DNA of 9,467 bases from Hungateiclostridiaceae bacterium UBA3922 (GTDB lineage Bacteria; Bacillota; Clostridia; Acetivibrionales; DTU013), in contig DGEQ01000030.1 in NCBI GenBank assembly GCA_002386045.1, positions 652 through 10,118 of the forward strand, written 5' to 3'. Below the pieces are notes generated by a model that made no database searches, had not been told where the DNA came from, and saw only the letters and a list, made by a program, of their open reading frames with translations. Numbering within the stretch: position 1 is the stretch's first letter; each line of letters opens with the position of its first letter. This document shows, piece after piece, positions 1-6,520 of this stretch. A program made the position numbers and the translations under genes.

Positions 1-281
1 GGATCGGCTCCGTACGGCCTGTCGAGTTCCGGGAAAATGGTGCCCTGCTTCAGTCCCAGCATCGGCGGATAAAGGCAGCACAGGCACTGGAAAGGTACAT
101 AGGCATGTGCGAGCCTTGCTCCGACGATAGGCATCGGGTCGTAATACTGCAGCTTGCACATGTCGAAATCATGGCAGGAAATTTTCTGAGCTTCTGCGGC
201 CTTTTCCTTTGCCTTGCTGCCGGCGAAAACGTCGGACGGTATATTTGCGTATGCCTCGGGCATAATATTGGTTCCGAACAT
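1..281 (-). CDS. cotJA: Spore coat associated protein CotJA (3' end cut off by window edge)
   Basis: This is a minus-strand reading frame that starts with ATG at 281-279 and runs off the left edge after 93 full codons. The ribosome binding site GGAGGGAG lies just upstream (plus-strand 285-292). The C-terminal half carries the CotJA signature: LAHAYVPFQ at about residues 60-68, then a GTIFPEL-RPY motif at about residues 81-90. It also has a cysteine-rich stretch, CLCC, absent from the consensus as I remember it. In Bacillus subtilis CotJA is about 82 residues, is encoded first in cotJABC, and is incorporated into the spore coat together with CotJC. cotJB and cotJC would be expected to the left, outside the window. 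The gene is expected to be made in the mother cell under sigma-E, but the upstream match to that promoter class is weak. The identification rests on the motif, seen directly, and on family knowledge. Confidence 0.9.
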   Translation of the reverse strand, partial: MFGTNIMPEAYANIPSDVFAGSKAKEKAAEAQKISCHDFDMCKLQYYDPMPIVGARLAHAYVPFQCLCCLYPPMLGLKQGTIFPELDRPYGAD

Positions 282-599
282 CAGACTCCCTCCAATATAC
301 TTTTTGTATATAATATTCTTGTTTACATAAAAATGTTCGAATTGCAGATTGAATATGCGAAAATGTAAAGCAAATGTTAAACGGTCTGAAACAAGTCAGA
401 TGATCAGGCCTCTGGCAGGAATCGATCCAGGGAAGAAGCTACTATGTCAGTACATGCTACCTTAATTTGCTATCAGTGTCAAGTTAAGGCACAGATATAA
501 TTACCATGTTATGCAAATCGAGCGTTGATTCATATAAAATTTCCGAACGCAGAAAATATAGCATAAAGACAACGGAAGCAAACCAATGGGAGGAGTTTT
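282..599. other. Divergent intergenic region between cotJA and the lipoprotein gene
   Basis: This gap holds no convincing gene; the short frames crossing it lack ribosome binding sites and family features. It must contain promoters for both flanking genes. On the minus strand, TATACAAA (310 to 303) resembles a sigma-E -10 element (CATACAAT), but I find no good -35 element at the right distance. On the plus strand, TATAAT at 496-501 is a perfect sigma-A -10, again without a recognisable -35 at 17 bases. A small inverted repeat CTGG/CCAG sits near 412-439. The plus-strand ribosome binding site GGGAGGAG at 588-595 serves the next gene. Confidence 0.5.
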
Positions 600-1409
600 A
601 TGGAAAGAGCAAAAGGGCCAGGGATGCTGAGAACAGTATCGTTCTTGCTGGTAACTGCCCTGCTTGTCCTTTCGGTGTCGGCGTGCGCCGCCGGCAACCG
701 GGGAACGGCGCAAAAGCCCGGCGGACAGACGCCGGATGCCCGGCAGGAACCGGGAGATACACGACATGAAGAACAACCTGGAGCCGGCAAGGGGAAAGCA
801 GCGGCCGAGATAACGCAAACATCACTGCTGACGTGGGAAGACAGCATCGACAATATATGGGCGCATGGAGCGATAGAAATAACCAACACCGGGGATGTTC
901 CCGTAAAAATAGGAGACATTTCGATAAGTTTCGTGGCAAGCGATGATTCCATCCTGGGCACCGCGTCCATGATACTTCCTGTGCCGGAGATCATCATGCC
1001 CGGGGAAAAGGCATATGCAGGGGACTCGACGATAATAGAAGGCATCGATGACCCGACGGAGATTACGAGCATCGAAGCCAATATCGATTTCGACGAAACC
1101 GACGGCAAGCCGCAGATCCTTGACGTCCGGGACCTGAAAATCATCGTAACCGATATAGGCAGGGTAAAAGTTACCGGCAGGGTAGTGAACAACAGCCCGG
1201 ACAGTGCAGACGACATAAGGATAATCGTCGCTGCTTTCGACGAGGATGACAGGCTGCTGGGGATATACACCGATTCGCCTGATGTGACCCTGGCGCCGGG
1301 GAAAAACATGGGGTTCGAAACGTCGTACCCTGTCATAAGATCCAGGGAGTTCGCCGATAAAGTGAAAAAGCTCGTGGGTAAGGCATATAACTGGAAATTT
1401 GATTTTTAG
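600..1409 (+). CDS. Predicted lipoprotein with FxLYD-like domains
   Basis: A 269-residue protein whose ATG at 600 sits 4 bases after GGGAGGAG. An internal ATG at codon 9 is possible but has no such site. Residues 10-28 form a hydrophobic signal peptide ending in the lipobox V-S-A-C, with the lipid-modified Cys at 29. A low-complexity Gly/Pro/Gln/Glu linker (about 30-70) follows, as in many Gram-positive surface lipoproteins. Two beta-rich repeats come next. The second (about 180-250) has the pattern VTGRVVNNS, then a central IIVAAFDEDDRLLG, then APGK, which matches the FxLYD-type fold (GxVxNxS, FyDxxGxxlG, L-PGe). The first (about 75-165) has a similar ITNTGDVPV core. These domains occur in secreted Firmicutes proteins and their ligand is generally unknown. 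It probably sits on the outer face of the membrane; I cannot assign a specific function. No terminator is visible after it. Confidence 0.75.
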   Translation: MERAKGPGMLRTVSFLLVTALLVLSVSACAAGNRGTAQKPGGQTPDARQEPGDTRHEEQPGAGKGKAAAEITQTSLLTWEDSIDNIWAHGAIEITNTGDVPVKIGDISISFVASDDSILGTASMILPVPEIIMPGEKAYAGDSTIIEGIDDPTEITSIEANIDFDETDGKPQILDVRDLKIIVTDIGRVKVTGRVVNNSPDSADDIRIIVAAFDEDDRLLGIYTDSPDVTLAPGKNMGFETSYPVIRSREFADKVKKLVGKAYNWKFDF

Positions 1410-1421
1410 TCAAATATATCA

Positions 1422-1450
1422 TTTACTTTACGGGAATAATATGTTAGAAT
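1422..1450 (+). promoter_or_regulatory. Sigma-A promoter of rpsO
   Basis: TTTACT (1422-1427) and TAGAAT (1445-1450) are separated by exactly 17 bases, and TG at 1442-1443 makes an extended -10. Transcription would start near 1457, giving an untranslated leader of about 88 bases before rpsO. The spacing and the extended -10 make this a good match; the start point is inferred. Confidence 0.7.
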
Positions 1451-1469
1451 ACTTCAGTGCGATATTCAA

Positions 1470-1516
1470 CCATGGGCTCGGTTGCCGGACGCTCCGACCG
1501 TCTACCTGGCTCATGG
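1470..1516 (+). promoter_or_regulatory. Structured rpsO leader, probable S15 autoregulatory element
   Basis: The leader folds on inspection into an outer helix CCATGGGC (1470-1477) with GCTCATGG (1509-1516), 8 pairs including one G-U. Inside it is a hairpin CGGT (1479-1482)/ACCG (1497-1500), a three-base bulge TGC, then CGGA/TCCG closing a CGC loop (1486-1496). An 8-base single strand, 1501-1508, is left on the 3' side. The ribosome binding site AGGAGG (1531-1536) lies 15 bases downstream. Ribosomal protein S15 represses its own mRNA through such leaders in many bacteria, with several unrelated structures known. The helices are seen in the sequence; binding by S15 is inferred from position. 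Confidence 0.55.
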
Positions 1517-1544
1517 CGTTTAGGAAGAAAAGGAGGCAATAACT

Positions 1545-1808
1545 ATGCAGAAGGAAAAAAAGGCGGAAATAATCGAAAAGTACAGGCTGCATGAGACAGA
1601 CACCGGCTCTCCGGAGGTGCAGATCGCGATCCTCACGGAAAGGATTAACCATCTCAACGAGCACCTCAAGGAACACAAGAAGGACCACCACTCCAGGAGA
1701 GGACTTCTCAAGATGGTCGGCCAGAGGAGGGGTCTGCTCAATTACCTTATGAGGAAAGACATAGAAAGATATCGTACGATCATTAAAAAGCTCAACCTCA
1801 GAAAATGA
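1545..1808 (+). CDS. rpsO: 30S ribosomal protein S15
   Basis: An 87-residue protein, close to the usual 88-89 residues of S15. S15 is a primary binder of 16S rRNA that nucleates assembly of the 30S platform and contacts 23S rRNA in an intersubunit bridge. The family signature is clear: HETDTGSPEVQIAILTERI (about residues 16-34), HKKDHHSRRGL (about 44-54) and a basic C-terminal helix ending in KKLNLRK. The conserved D-TGS and H-DHHSRRGL positions that contact rRNA are present. ATG at 1545 lies 8 bases after AGGAGG. The gene has its own promoter and terminator, so it is mainly monocistronic, though it is followed by pnp as in most bacteria. Likely autoregulated through the leader at 1470-1516. 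Confidence 0.98.
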   Translation: MQKEKKAEIIEKYRLHETDTGSPEVQIAILTERINHLNEHLKEHKKDHHSRRGLLKMVGQRRGLLNYLMRKDIERYRTIIKKLNLRK

Positions 1809-1811
1809 CAG

Positions 1812-1840
1812 TGGGCGGGTTACCCCGCTCATTATTTTTA
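1812..1840 (+). terminator. Intrinsic terminator of rpsO
   Basis: TGGGCGGG (1812-1819) pairs with CCCGCTCA (1824-1831) over 8 base pairs with one G-U, closing the loop TTAC, and is followed by TTATTTTTA. It starts 3 bases after the rpsO stop codon and precedes the pnp promoter, so rpsO and pnp are transcriptionally separable. Confidence 0.85.
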
Positions 1841-1841
1841 C

Positions 1842-1870
1842 ATGACAGTGCAATAATAGCTTATTATAAT
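1842..1870 (+). promoter_or_regulatory. Sigma-A promoter of pnp
   Basis: ATGACA (1842-1847; five of six match TTGACA) and TATAAT (1865-1870, perfect) are 17 bases apart. The -35 abuts the U-run of the rpsO terminator. The transcript would start near 1877, giving a leader of roughly 165 bases before the pnp ATG. Confidence 0.75.
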
Positions 1871-1920
1871 TAAGTTGGATCATAAAAAATAAAATAAGCT
1901 GCTGACAGGAAGATGGTGTA

Positions 1921-2004
1921 GTTGACAGAGAACAGAGACCAGGACCCGTAAAACAGGGATCCAAAAAAGGGTTACGGTTCCTGGTGTCCGTTTTCTGTAT
2001 CAAC
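1921..2004 (+). promoter_or_regulatory. Long stem-loop in the pnp leader
   Basis: An 84-base imperfect inverted repeat in the 5' leader. From the base: GTTGA/TCAAC (1921-1925/2000-2004), a two-base bulge (1998-1999), CAGAGAAC paired with 1990-1997, a mismatch, two pairs, a mismatch, ACCAGGA/TCCTGGT (1938-1944/1979-1985), a mismatch, and CCGTAA/TTACGG (1946-1951/1972-1977). That is about 28 pairs with three 1x1 mismatches around a 20-base loop. No U-run follows, so it is not a terminator. In Escherichia coli, the pnp leader contains a long duplex cut by RNase III, after which PNPase destabilises its own mRNA. An analogous role here is inference. Confidence 0.6.
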
Positions 2005-2043
2005 TGCCTCTTCCGTCATGCAGCATTACGAAGGAGGCATTTT

Positions 2044-4152
2044 ATGTACAAAACATTCACCATGGAACTTGCCGGCCGCAATCTCACCATCGAGACCGGC
2101 CAGCTGGCGCAGTTCGCTAACGGGTCTGCGCTCGTAAGATACGGGGACACGGTCATCCTGTCCACGGCGACGGCATCACCGGCTCCGAGGGAAGGCATCG
2201 ATTTCTTCCCCCTGAGCGTGGACTATGAAGAAAAACTGTATGCCGTCGGCAAAATACCCGGAGGATTCATAAAAAGGGAAGGAAAGCCGTCTGAAAAGGC
2301 GATACTGACCGCAAGGGTCATCGACAGGCCCATACGTCCGCTTTTCCCGAAGGACCTGAGGAACGATGTCGTGGTCGTGAACACGGTCCTTTCGGTCGAC
2401 CAGGACAATTCGCCGGAGATCGCGGCGATGATTGGCACTTCAGTCGCTCTCAGCATTTCCGACATACCGTTCAACGGTCCGATAGGAGGCGTAGTGCTTG
2501 GGCTGGTCGACGGCGAGATTGTCATAAACCCCACAGCAGAACAGAGAGAAAAAAGCGACATGTATGTCACGCTGGCAGGCACGAGCGAAAAGATCACCAT
2601 GATAGAAGCCGGCGCGAAGGAAGTTTCAGAGGAGATCATGCTGCAGGCGGTCAAAAAGGGCCACCAGGAGATAAAGAAGATCGTGGAGTTCATAAATGGC
2701 ATAGTGGCAGAAATCGGGAAACCGAAGTTCGAGTACCAGTCTGCCGAAGTGCCGAAGGAAGTGTACGATGCGGTATATGGACTCGCCTACGAAAAGCTGC
2801 GTGAAGCTGTTCTGACCGATGACAAGGCTGTAAGGGATGAACGGGTCTCGGCACTGACCGAGGAAGTGAAGCAGCAGCTTGCGGAGAAATTCCCCGAAAG
2901 TGACGCGCAGATAGCGGATGCCATGTACAAGATCGAAAGGAAAATAGTCAGGGAATATATACTTAACGAAGGCAAACGCGTAGACGGCAGGAAACTCGAC
3001 GAAATCAGGCCCATGCATGCAGCCGTGTCGCTGCTTCCGAGAGCCCACGGCTCGGGCCTTTTCCAGAGAGGCCAGACACAGGTGCTGACAGTGGCGACGC
3101 TTGGCTCTATGAGCGAAGTACAGATGCTGGACGGCGTTGACCTCGAAGAAGAAAAAAGATACATGCACCACTACAACTTCCCTGGATTCAGCGTAGGGGA
3201 GGCCAAGACTTCCAGGGGTCCCGGCAGGAGGGAGATCGGGCACGGCGCGCTTGCCGAGAGGGCACTGGAGACTGTCATACCGAGCGAAGAGGAATTCCCT
3301 TATGCCATCAGGCTCGTGTCTGAAGTGCTGATGTCCAACGGCTCGACCTCCCAGGGAAGCGTATGCGGGAGCACGCTTGCGCTGATGGACGCGGGCGTTC
3401 CGATAAAAGCACCTGTCGCAGGCATTTCATGCGGCCTTGTCATCGACGAGGAAAACCCTGAAAGGTTCGTTACCTTCATGGACATACAGGGCATCGAAGA
3501 TTTCTTCGGCGATATGGACTTCAAGGTGGCAGGCACGAAGAAAGGCATCACCGCGATCCAGATGGACATCAAGGTGGACGGGCTTTCATATGAAATAATA
3601 GAGCAGGCCCTGGAACTTACCAAAAAAGGCCGCTGGCAGATACTCGACGAAGTGATGCTGCCAGTGATATCCGAGCCCAGGAAGTCGCTTTCGCCGTATG
3701 CGCCCAAGCTGTTCAGGCTTGACATCGATACTGACAAGATCAGGGAAGTCATCGGCCCCGGCGGCAAGGTGATAAACAGGATAATAGACGAGACCGGCGT
3801 CAAGATCGACATCGAGGACGACGGCAGGGTATTCGTCTTTGCGCCTGACGAACAGTCCGGTAAACGGGCGCTGGCGATAATTGAAGCAATAGCCGGGGAT
3901 GTGCAGCCGGGGCAGGTATTCCTCGGGAAAGTGACAAAGATCATGAATTTCGGCGCATTCGTCGAATTCGCCCCGGGCAAGGAAGGACTCGTCCACATTT
4001 CAAAGCTGGACAACAAGAGAGTGTCAAGGGTCGAAGACGTATGCAAGGTGGGAGACCAGATGCTCGTCAAGGTACTTGACATAGACAGGCAGGGACGCAT
4101 CAACCTTTCAAGGAAAGATGCGCTGCCGGGGAACGATACTGGAAAACGTTGA
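2044..4152 (+). CDS. pnp: Polyribonucleotide nucleotidyltransferase (PNPase)
   Basis: A 702-residue enzyme of full family length that degrades RNA 3' to 5' by phosphorolysis, releasing nucleoside diphosphates, and can add heteropolymeric tails. It acts as a cytoplasmic trimer within the RNA-decay machinery. Domains: RNase PH 1 (about 1-145), helical linker (about 240-310), RNase PH 2 (about 315-545), KH (about 555-615, with GPGGKVI near 570) and S1 (about 623-693, with NFGAFVEF). Active-site residues are present: RRE-IGH with His400, SNGSTSQGS in the phosphate-binding loop, and Asp486, Asp492 and Lys494, the same numbers as the catalytic residues of the E. coli enzyme. The start is ATG 2044, 6 bases after AAGGAGG (2031-2037). 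A GTG at 1984 would extend the frame by 20 codons but lies inside the leader stem-loop without a ribosome binding site. Confidence 0.98.
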   Translation: MYKTFTMELAGRNLTIETGQLAQFANGSALVRYGDTVILSTATASPAPREGIDFFPLSVDYEEKLYAVGKIPGGFIKREGKPSEKAILTARVIDRPIRPLFPKDLRNDVVVVNTVLSVDQDNSPEIAAMIGTSVALSISDIPFNGPIGGVVLGLVDGEIVINPTAEQREKSDMYVTLAGTSEKITMIEAGAKEVSEEIMLQAVKKGHQEIKKIVEFINGIVAEIGKPKFEYQSAEVPKEVYDAVYGLAYEKLREAVLTDDKAVRDERVSALTEEVKQQLAEKFPESDAQIADAMYKIERKIVREYILNEGKRVDGRKLDEIRPMHAAVSLLPRAHGSGLFQRGQTQVLTVATLGSMSEVQMLDGVDLEEEKRYMHHYNFPGFSVGEAKTSRGPGRREIGHGALAERALETVIPSEEEFPYAIRLVSEVLMSNGSTSQGSVCGSTLALMDAGVPIKAPVAGISCGLVIDEENPERFVTFMDIQGIEDFFGDMDFKVAGTKKGITAIQMDIKVDGLSYEIIEQALELTKKGRWQILDEVMLPVISEPRKSLSPYAPKLFRLDIDTDKIREVIGPGGKVINRIIDETGVKIDIEDDGRVFVFAPDEQSGKRALAIIEAIAGDVQPGQVFLGKVTKIMNFGAFVEFAPGKEGLVHISKLDNKRVSRVEDVCKVGDQMLVKVLDIDRQGRINLSRKDALPGNDTGKR

Positions 4153-4163
4153 TACAGCCGAAC

Positions 4164-4212
4164 AGGGACGGTTCCGCAGCGGCCGGTGGCAACTGCCGAA
4201 ACCGTCCTTTTT
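4164..4212 (+). terminator. Intrinsic terminator between pnp and the M16 peptidase gene
   Basis: AGGGACGGTT (4164-4173) pairs with AACCGTCCTT (4200-4209), 10 pairs with one G-U. Additional inner pairing GCAG/CTGC (4176-4179/4193-4196) extends the stem. The U-run TTTTT (4208-4212) is followed by CATTT. The hairpin begins 11 bases after the pnp stop and ends 5 bases before the next ribosome binding site, so it sits in the leader of the peptidase gene. Confidence 0.85.
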
Positions 4213-4227
4213 CATTTGGGAGGTAAT

Positions 4228-5481
4228 ATGCACAGGAAATTTACATTGACAAACGGTACAAGAGTGGTATGTGAAAGGATACCGTACGTAAGGTCCGTTT
4301 CGGTCGGCATCTGGGTCAGGACGGGATCGAGGGATGAAAGCCCGGAAAACAACGGCATATCACACTTTGTCGAGCACATGCTTTTCAAGGGCACCGGGAA
4401 CAGGACAGCAGCGCAGATAGCGGAGTGCATCGACAACATAGGCGGGCAGATCAATGCCTTTACGGGCAAGGAATGCACATGCTTTTATACCAGGACGCTC
4501 GACGAACACATCGAAATAGCGCTGGATGTGCTCAGCGACATGTTCTTCAATTCCATGTTCGACAAAAAGGATATTGCACTGGAGAAAAAGGTCATCCTCG
4601 AGGAAATCAGCATGTACGAAGATTCACCCGAAGAACTCGTGCATGACCTGCTCTCGGAAACCGTATGGATGGGCAGTTCCATAGGGCAGCCCATCCTTGG
4701 GACAAAAAACTCGCTTAAGAAATTGAACCGCAGGATGATACTGGATTACGTAAATGACAGGTATGTCCAGTCGAATACGGTCATCGCGATAGCAGGCAAT
4801 TATGACGAAGGCCGTCTTAAAACGCTGCTGGAGGAATACTTCGGCAGCCGGGAACCCAGGGACGGGAAGGACCAGGAATCCCGGCAAGCTGAATTCAGAC
4901 CTGCGATACGTGTAAGGGAGAAGGATACGGAACAGGTCCACATCTGCATCGGGTTTGAGGGTGTAAAGATGGGAGATGACGATATCTATGCGCTCCTTGC
5001 GATCAACAACATACTGGGCGGAGGGATGAGTTCGCGGCTGTACCAGAAGATCAGGGAGGAGAAAGGGCTTGTCTACTCGATATATTCATATCCGACAACG
5101 TACACGGATACCGGCCTTTTCACGATATACGCAGGTATGAAGCCGGAGAACCTGAAAATCGTGGCAAGCCTCATCGAGGAAGAGATCGTGGACCTGAGGA
5201 AAAACGGGATGACCGGGACCGAACTGGAAAGAACGAAGGAGCAGATGAAAGGCAACTATATACTGGGCCTGGAAAGCACCGGCAGCAGGATGAACAGCAT
5301 AGGCAAATCGGAACTGCTGCTCGGGTATATATACACGCCCGACGAGGTGCTTGAGAAAATAAGTTCGATAACGCTGGACGATATCGACAGGATGATCGTC
5401 CGGGTATTCGGAAACGGAAGGAAAGGCCTGTCCGCAGTAGGGAACATCGATGCCGGCCAGTGTGCGGCGATATTCGGATGA
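4228..5481 (+). CDS. mlpA: M16 family zinc metallopeptidase (MlpA/YmxG type)
   Basis: A 417-residue protein of the single-chain M16B size class, related to mitochondrial processing peptidase subunits. The inverted zinc motif HxxEH is intact as His46-Phe-Val-Glu49-His50, inside NNGISHFVEHMLFKGT. The distal zinc ligand is Glu125 or Glu126 in VILEEISMYEDSP, about 75 residues on. The C-terminal half carries the glycine-rich GGGMSSRLYQKIREEKGLVYS-type signature (about 263-283) with the Arg and Tyr used in substrate binding. No signal peptide is visible, so it is probably cytoplasmic. ATG 4228 follows GGGAGG (4218-4223) by 4 bases; a GTG at 4186 lies inside the terminator hairpin and was not used. 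In Bacillus the orthologue also lies between pnp and spoVF. Its physiological substrate is not established by the sequence. Confidence 0.93.
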   Translation: MHRKFTLTNGTRVVCERIPYVRSVSVGIWVRTGSRDESPENNGISHFVEHMLFKGTGNRTAAQIAECIDNIGGQINAFTGKECTCFYTRTLDEHIEIALDVLSDMFFNSMFDKKDIALEKKVILEEISMYEDSPEELVHDLLSETVWMGSSIGQPILGTKNSLKKLNRRMILDYVNDRYVQSNTVIAIAGNYDEGRLKTLLEEYFGSREPRDGKDQESRQAEFRPAIRVREKDTEQVHICIGFEGVKMGDDDIYALLAINNILGGGMSSRLYQKIREEKGLVYSIYSYPTTYTDTGLFTIYAGMKPENLKIVASLIEEEIVDLRKNGMTGTELERTKEQMKGNYILGLESTGSRMNSIGKSELLLGYIYTPDEVLEKISSITLDDIDRMIVRVFGNGRKGLSAVGNIDAGQCAAIFG

Positions 5482-5509
5482 TAAGCTGAAAAACTGACGC
5501 GGCGTAAAA

Positions 5510-5570
5510 ACCGGCGTGCCCGGCATGGCAGACATCTGAGCTTGGAAACTGTCGTGCAGGGCACGTCGGT
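5510..5570 (+). other. Stable inverted repeat upstream of dpaA
   Basis: CCGGCGTGCCC (5511-5521) pairs with GGGCACGTCGG (5559-5569), 11 pairs with one G-U; A5510-T5570 adds a twelfth. The loop is 37 bases and could contain GACA/TGTC (5531-5534/5550-5553). No U-run follows, so it is not a standard intrinsic terminator. It lies 28 bases after the M16 stop and could stabilise the 3' end of that transcript or influence dpaA; neither is shown. Confidence 0.5.
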
Positions 5571-5582
5571 CGTTATACAAGC

Positions 5583-5610
5583 ACTTGACCCCCGGGATAT
5601 ACATAAAATG
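5583..5610 (+). promoter_or_regulatory. Possible sigma-K/sigma-E-type promoter of dpaAB
   Basis: AC (5583-5584), a 17-base spacer, then CATAAAATG (5602-5610) resembles the sigma-K pattern AC-N17-CATANNNTA, with G for the last A. The same CATAAAAT is 7/8 to the sigma-E -10 CATACAAT. Bacillus spoVF is transcribed in the mother cell by sigma-K, which supports the reading. These consensus elements are short, so chance matches are possible. No good sigma-A promoter is present. Confidence 0.4.
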
Positions 5611-5645
5611 AATTAGCATGTGTGTCAGCATCGGGAGGTTAAGTT

Positions 5646-6518
5646 ATGGATTCCAGGAGATATGCCGTGATCGGCGGGGATCTGAGGAATGTCAAGCTGG
5701 CGGAGGCGATCCGTTCCGACGGCAACCACGTCAGCCTGTTCGGTTTCAAAAATGCCGGTTTTGGTTCGAGCCTGACCGAAGCAGAGGATCTTGAAACTGC
5801 CGTTGCAGGTTCAGATATCGTCATAGGGCCGTTGCCTTGTTCTAATGATAATGAAATCCTGAACGCGCCGTTCCATGACGGAAGGATACATATAAGCGAC
5901 CTGTTCAGGATCATGAAGGAAAACCAGTTGTTCATCGCGGGAAGGATCAGCGGCGGGATAATGCAGATGGCGCAGTCATACGATATCAGGCCAATAGACA
6001 TTCTTGAACGTGAAGAGATGGCTGTCCTGAATGCGATACCGACTGCCGAAGGCGCGATCCAGATCGCGATGGAGGAACTGCCAATAACGCTCAATGGAAG
6101 CAATGTGCTGGTGCTTGGCTATGGCAGGCTGGGCAAAGTGTTGGCGAAAATGCTGTCAGGGATCGGTTCTGAGGTTTATGTCGCGACAAGGAAATATTCA
6201 GACATAGCGTGGCTGAAAGCCTATGGCATCAAGCCGGTCTATATGGCCGACCTGAACAGGTACCTGGCCGGTATGGAGCTGATCATAAATACTATCCCGG
6301 GCAGGGTCCTCGATCATGGAAAACTGCAGCTGATAGGGCAGGAATGCCTCGTCATAGACCTTGCTTCAAAACCCGGCGGAGTGGATTTCGAAAAAGCTAA
6401 GCAGATCGGGATCAAGGTCATATGGGCGCTTTCGCTGCCCGGCAAGGTGGCCCCGGTAACTGCGGCAGGATACATGAAAGAGACGATTTACAATATCCTG
6501 CAGGAACTGGGGGTGTGA
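5646..6518 (+). CDS. dpaA: Dipicolinate synthase subunit A
   Basis: A 290-residue protein of normal length for DpaA/SpoVFA. With DpaB it converts the lysine-pathway intermediate made by DapA into dipicolinic acid, which is moved from mother cell to forespore and chelates calcium in the spore core. The N-terminal part (about 1-140) begins YAVIGGDLRN with the RNVKLAEAI-type start typical of the family. A dinucleotide-binding Rossmann motif follows: VLVLGYGRLG with Gly158, Gly160 and Gly163. The C-terminal stretch includes DLASKPGGVDF and LPGKVAPVTAAGYMKETI, both characteristic of DpaA. ATG 5646 lies 7 bases after GGGAGG. dpaB starts 2 bases after its stop, so the two are co-transcribed and probably translationally coupled. 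asd and dapG, which follow spoVF in Bacillus, are absent here. Confidence 0.96.
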   Translation: MDSRRYAVIGGDLRNVKLAEAIRSDGNHVSLFGFKNAGFGSSLTEAEDLETAVAGSDIVIGPLPCSNDNEILNAPFHDGRIHISDLFRIMKENQLFIAGRISGGIMQMAQSYDIRPIDILEREEMAVLNAIPTAEGAIQIAMEELPITLNGSNVLVLGYGRLGKVLAKMLSGIGSEVYVATRKYSDIAWLKAYGIKPVYMADLNRYLAGMELIINTIPGRVLDHGKLQLIGQECLVIDLASKPGGVDFEKAKQIGIKVIWALSLPGKVAPVTAAGYMKETIYNILQELGV

Positions 6519-6520
6519 AC

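Noticed and set aside
530..1336. 268-residue minus-strand frame opposite the lipoprotein gene
   Set aside because: It is an antisense shadow: no ribosome binding site at its start, low-complexity Ser/Ile-rich sequence and no family motif, while the plus strand has a lipobox, a good ribosome binding site and domain patterns.
1984..2043. GTG start that would add 20 codons to pnp
   Set aside because: It lies in the 3' arm of the leader stem-loop without a ribosome binding site; ATG 2044 follows AAGGAGG and matches the family N-terminus.
2626..3243. 205-residue minus-strand frame inside pnp
   Set aside because: Antisense to the conserved PNPase core, with no ribosome binding site or recognisable domain.
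4186..4227. GTG start that would add 14 codons to the M16 peptidase
   Set aside because: It lies inside the pnp terminator hairpin; ATG 4228 has GGGAGG at correct spacing.
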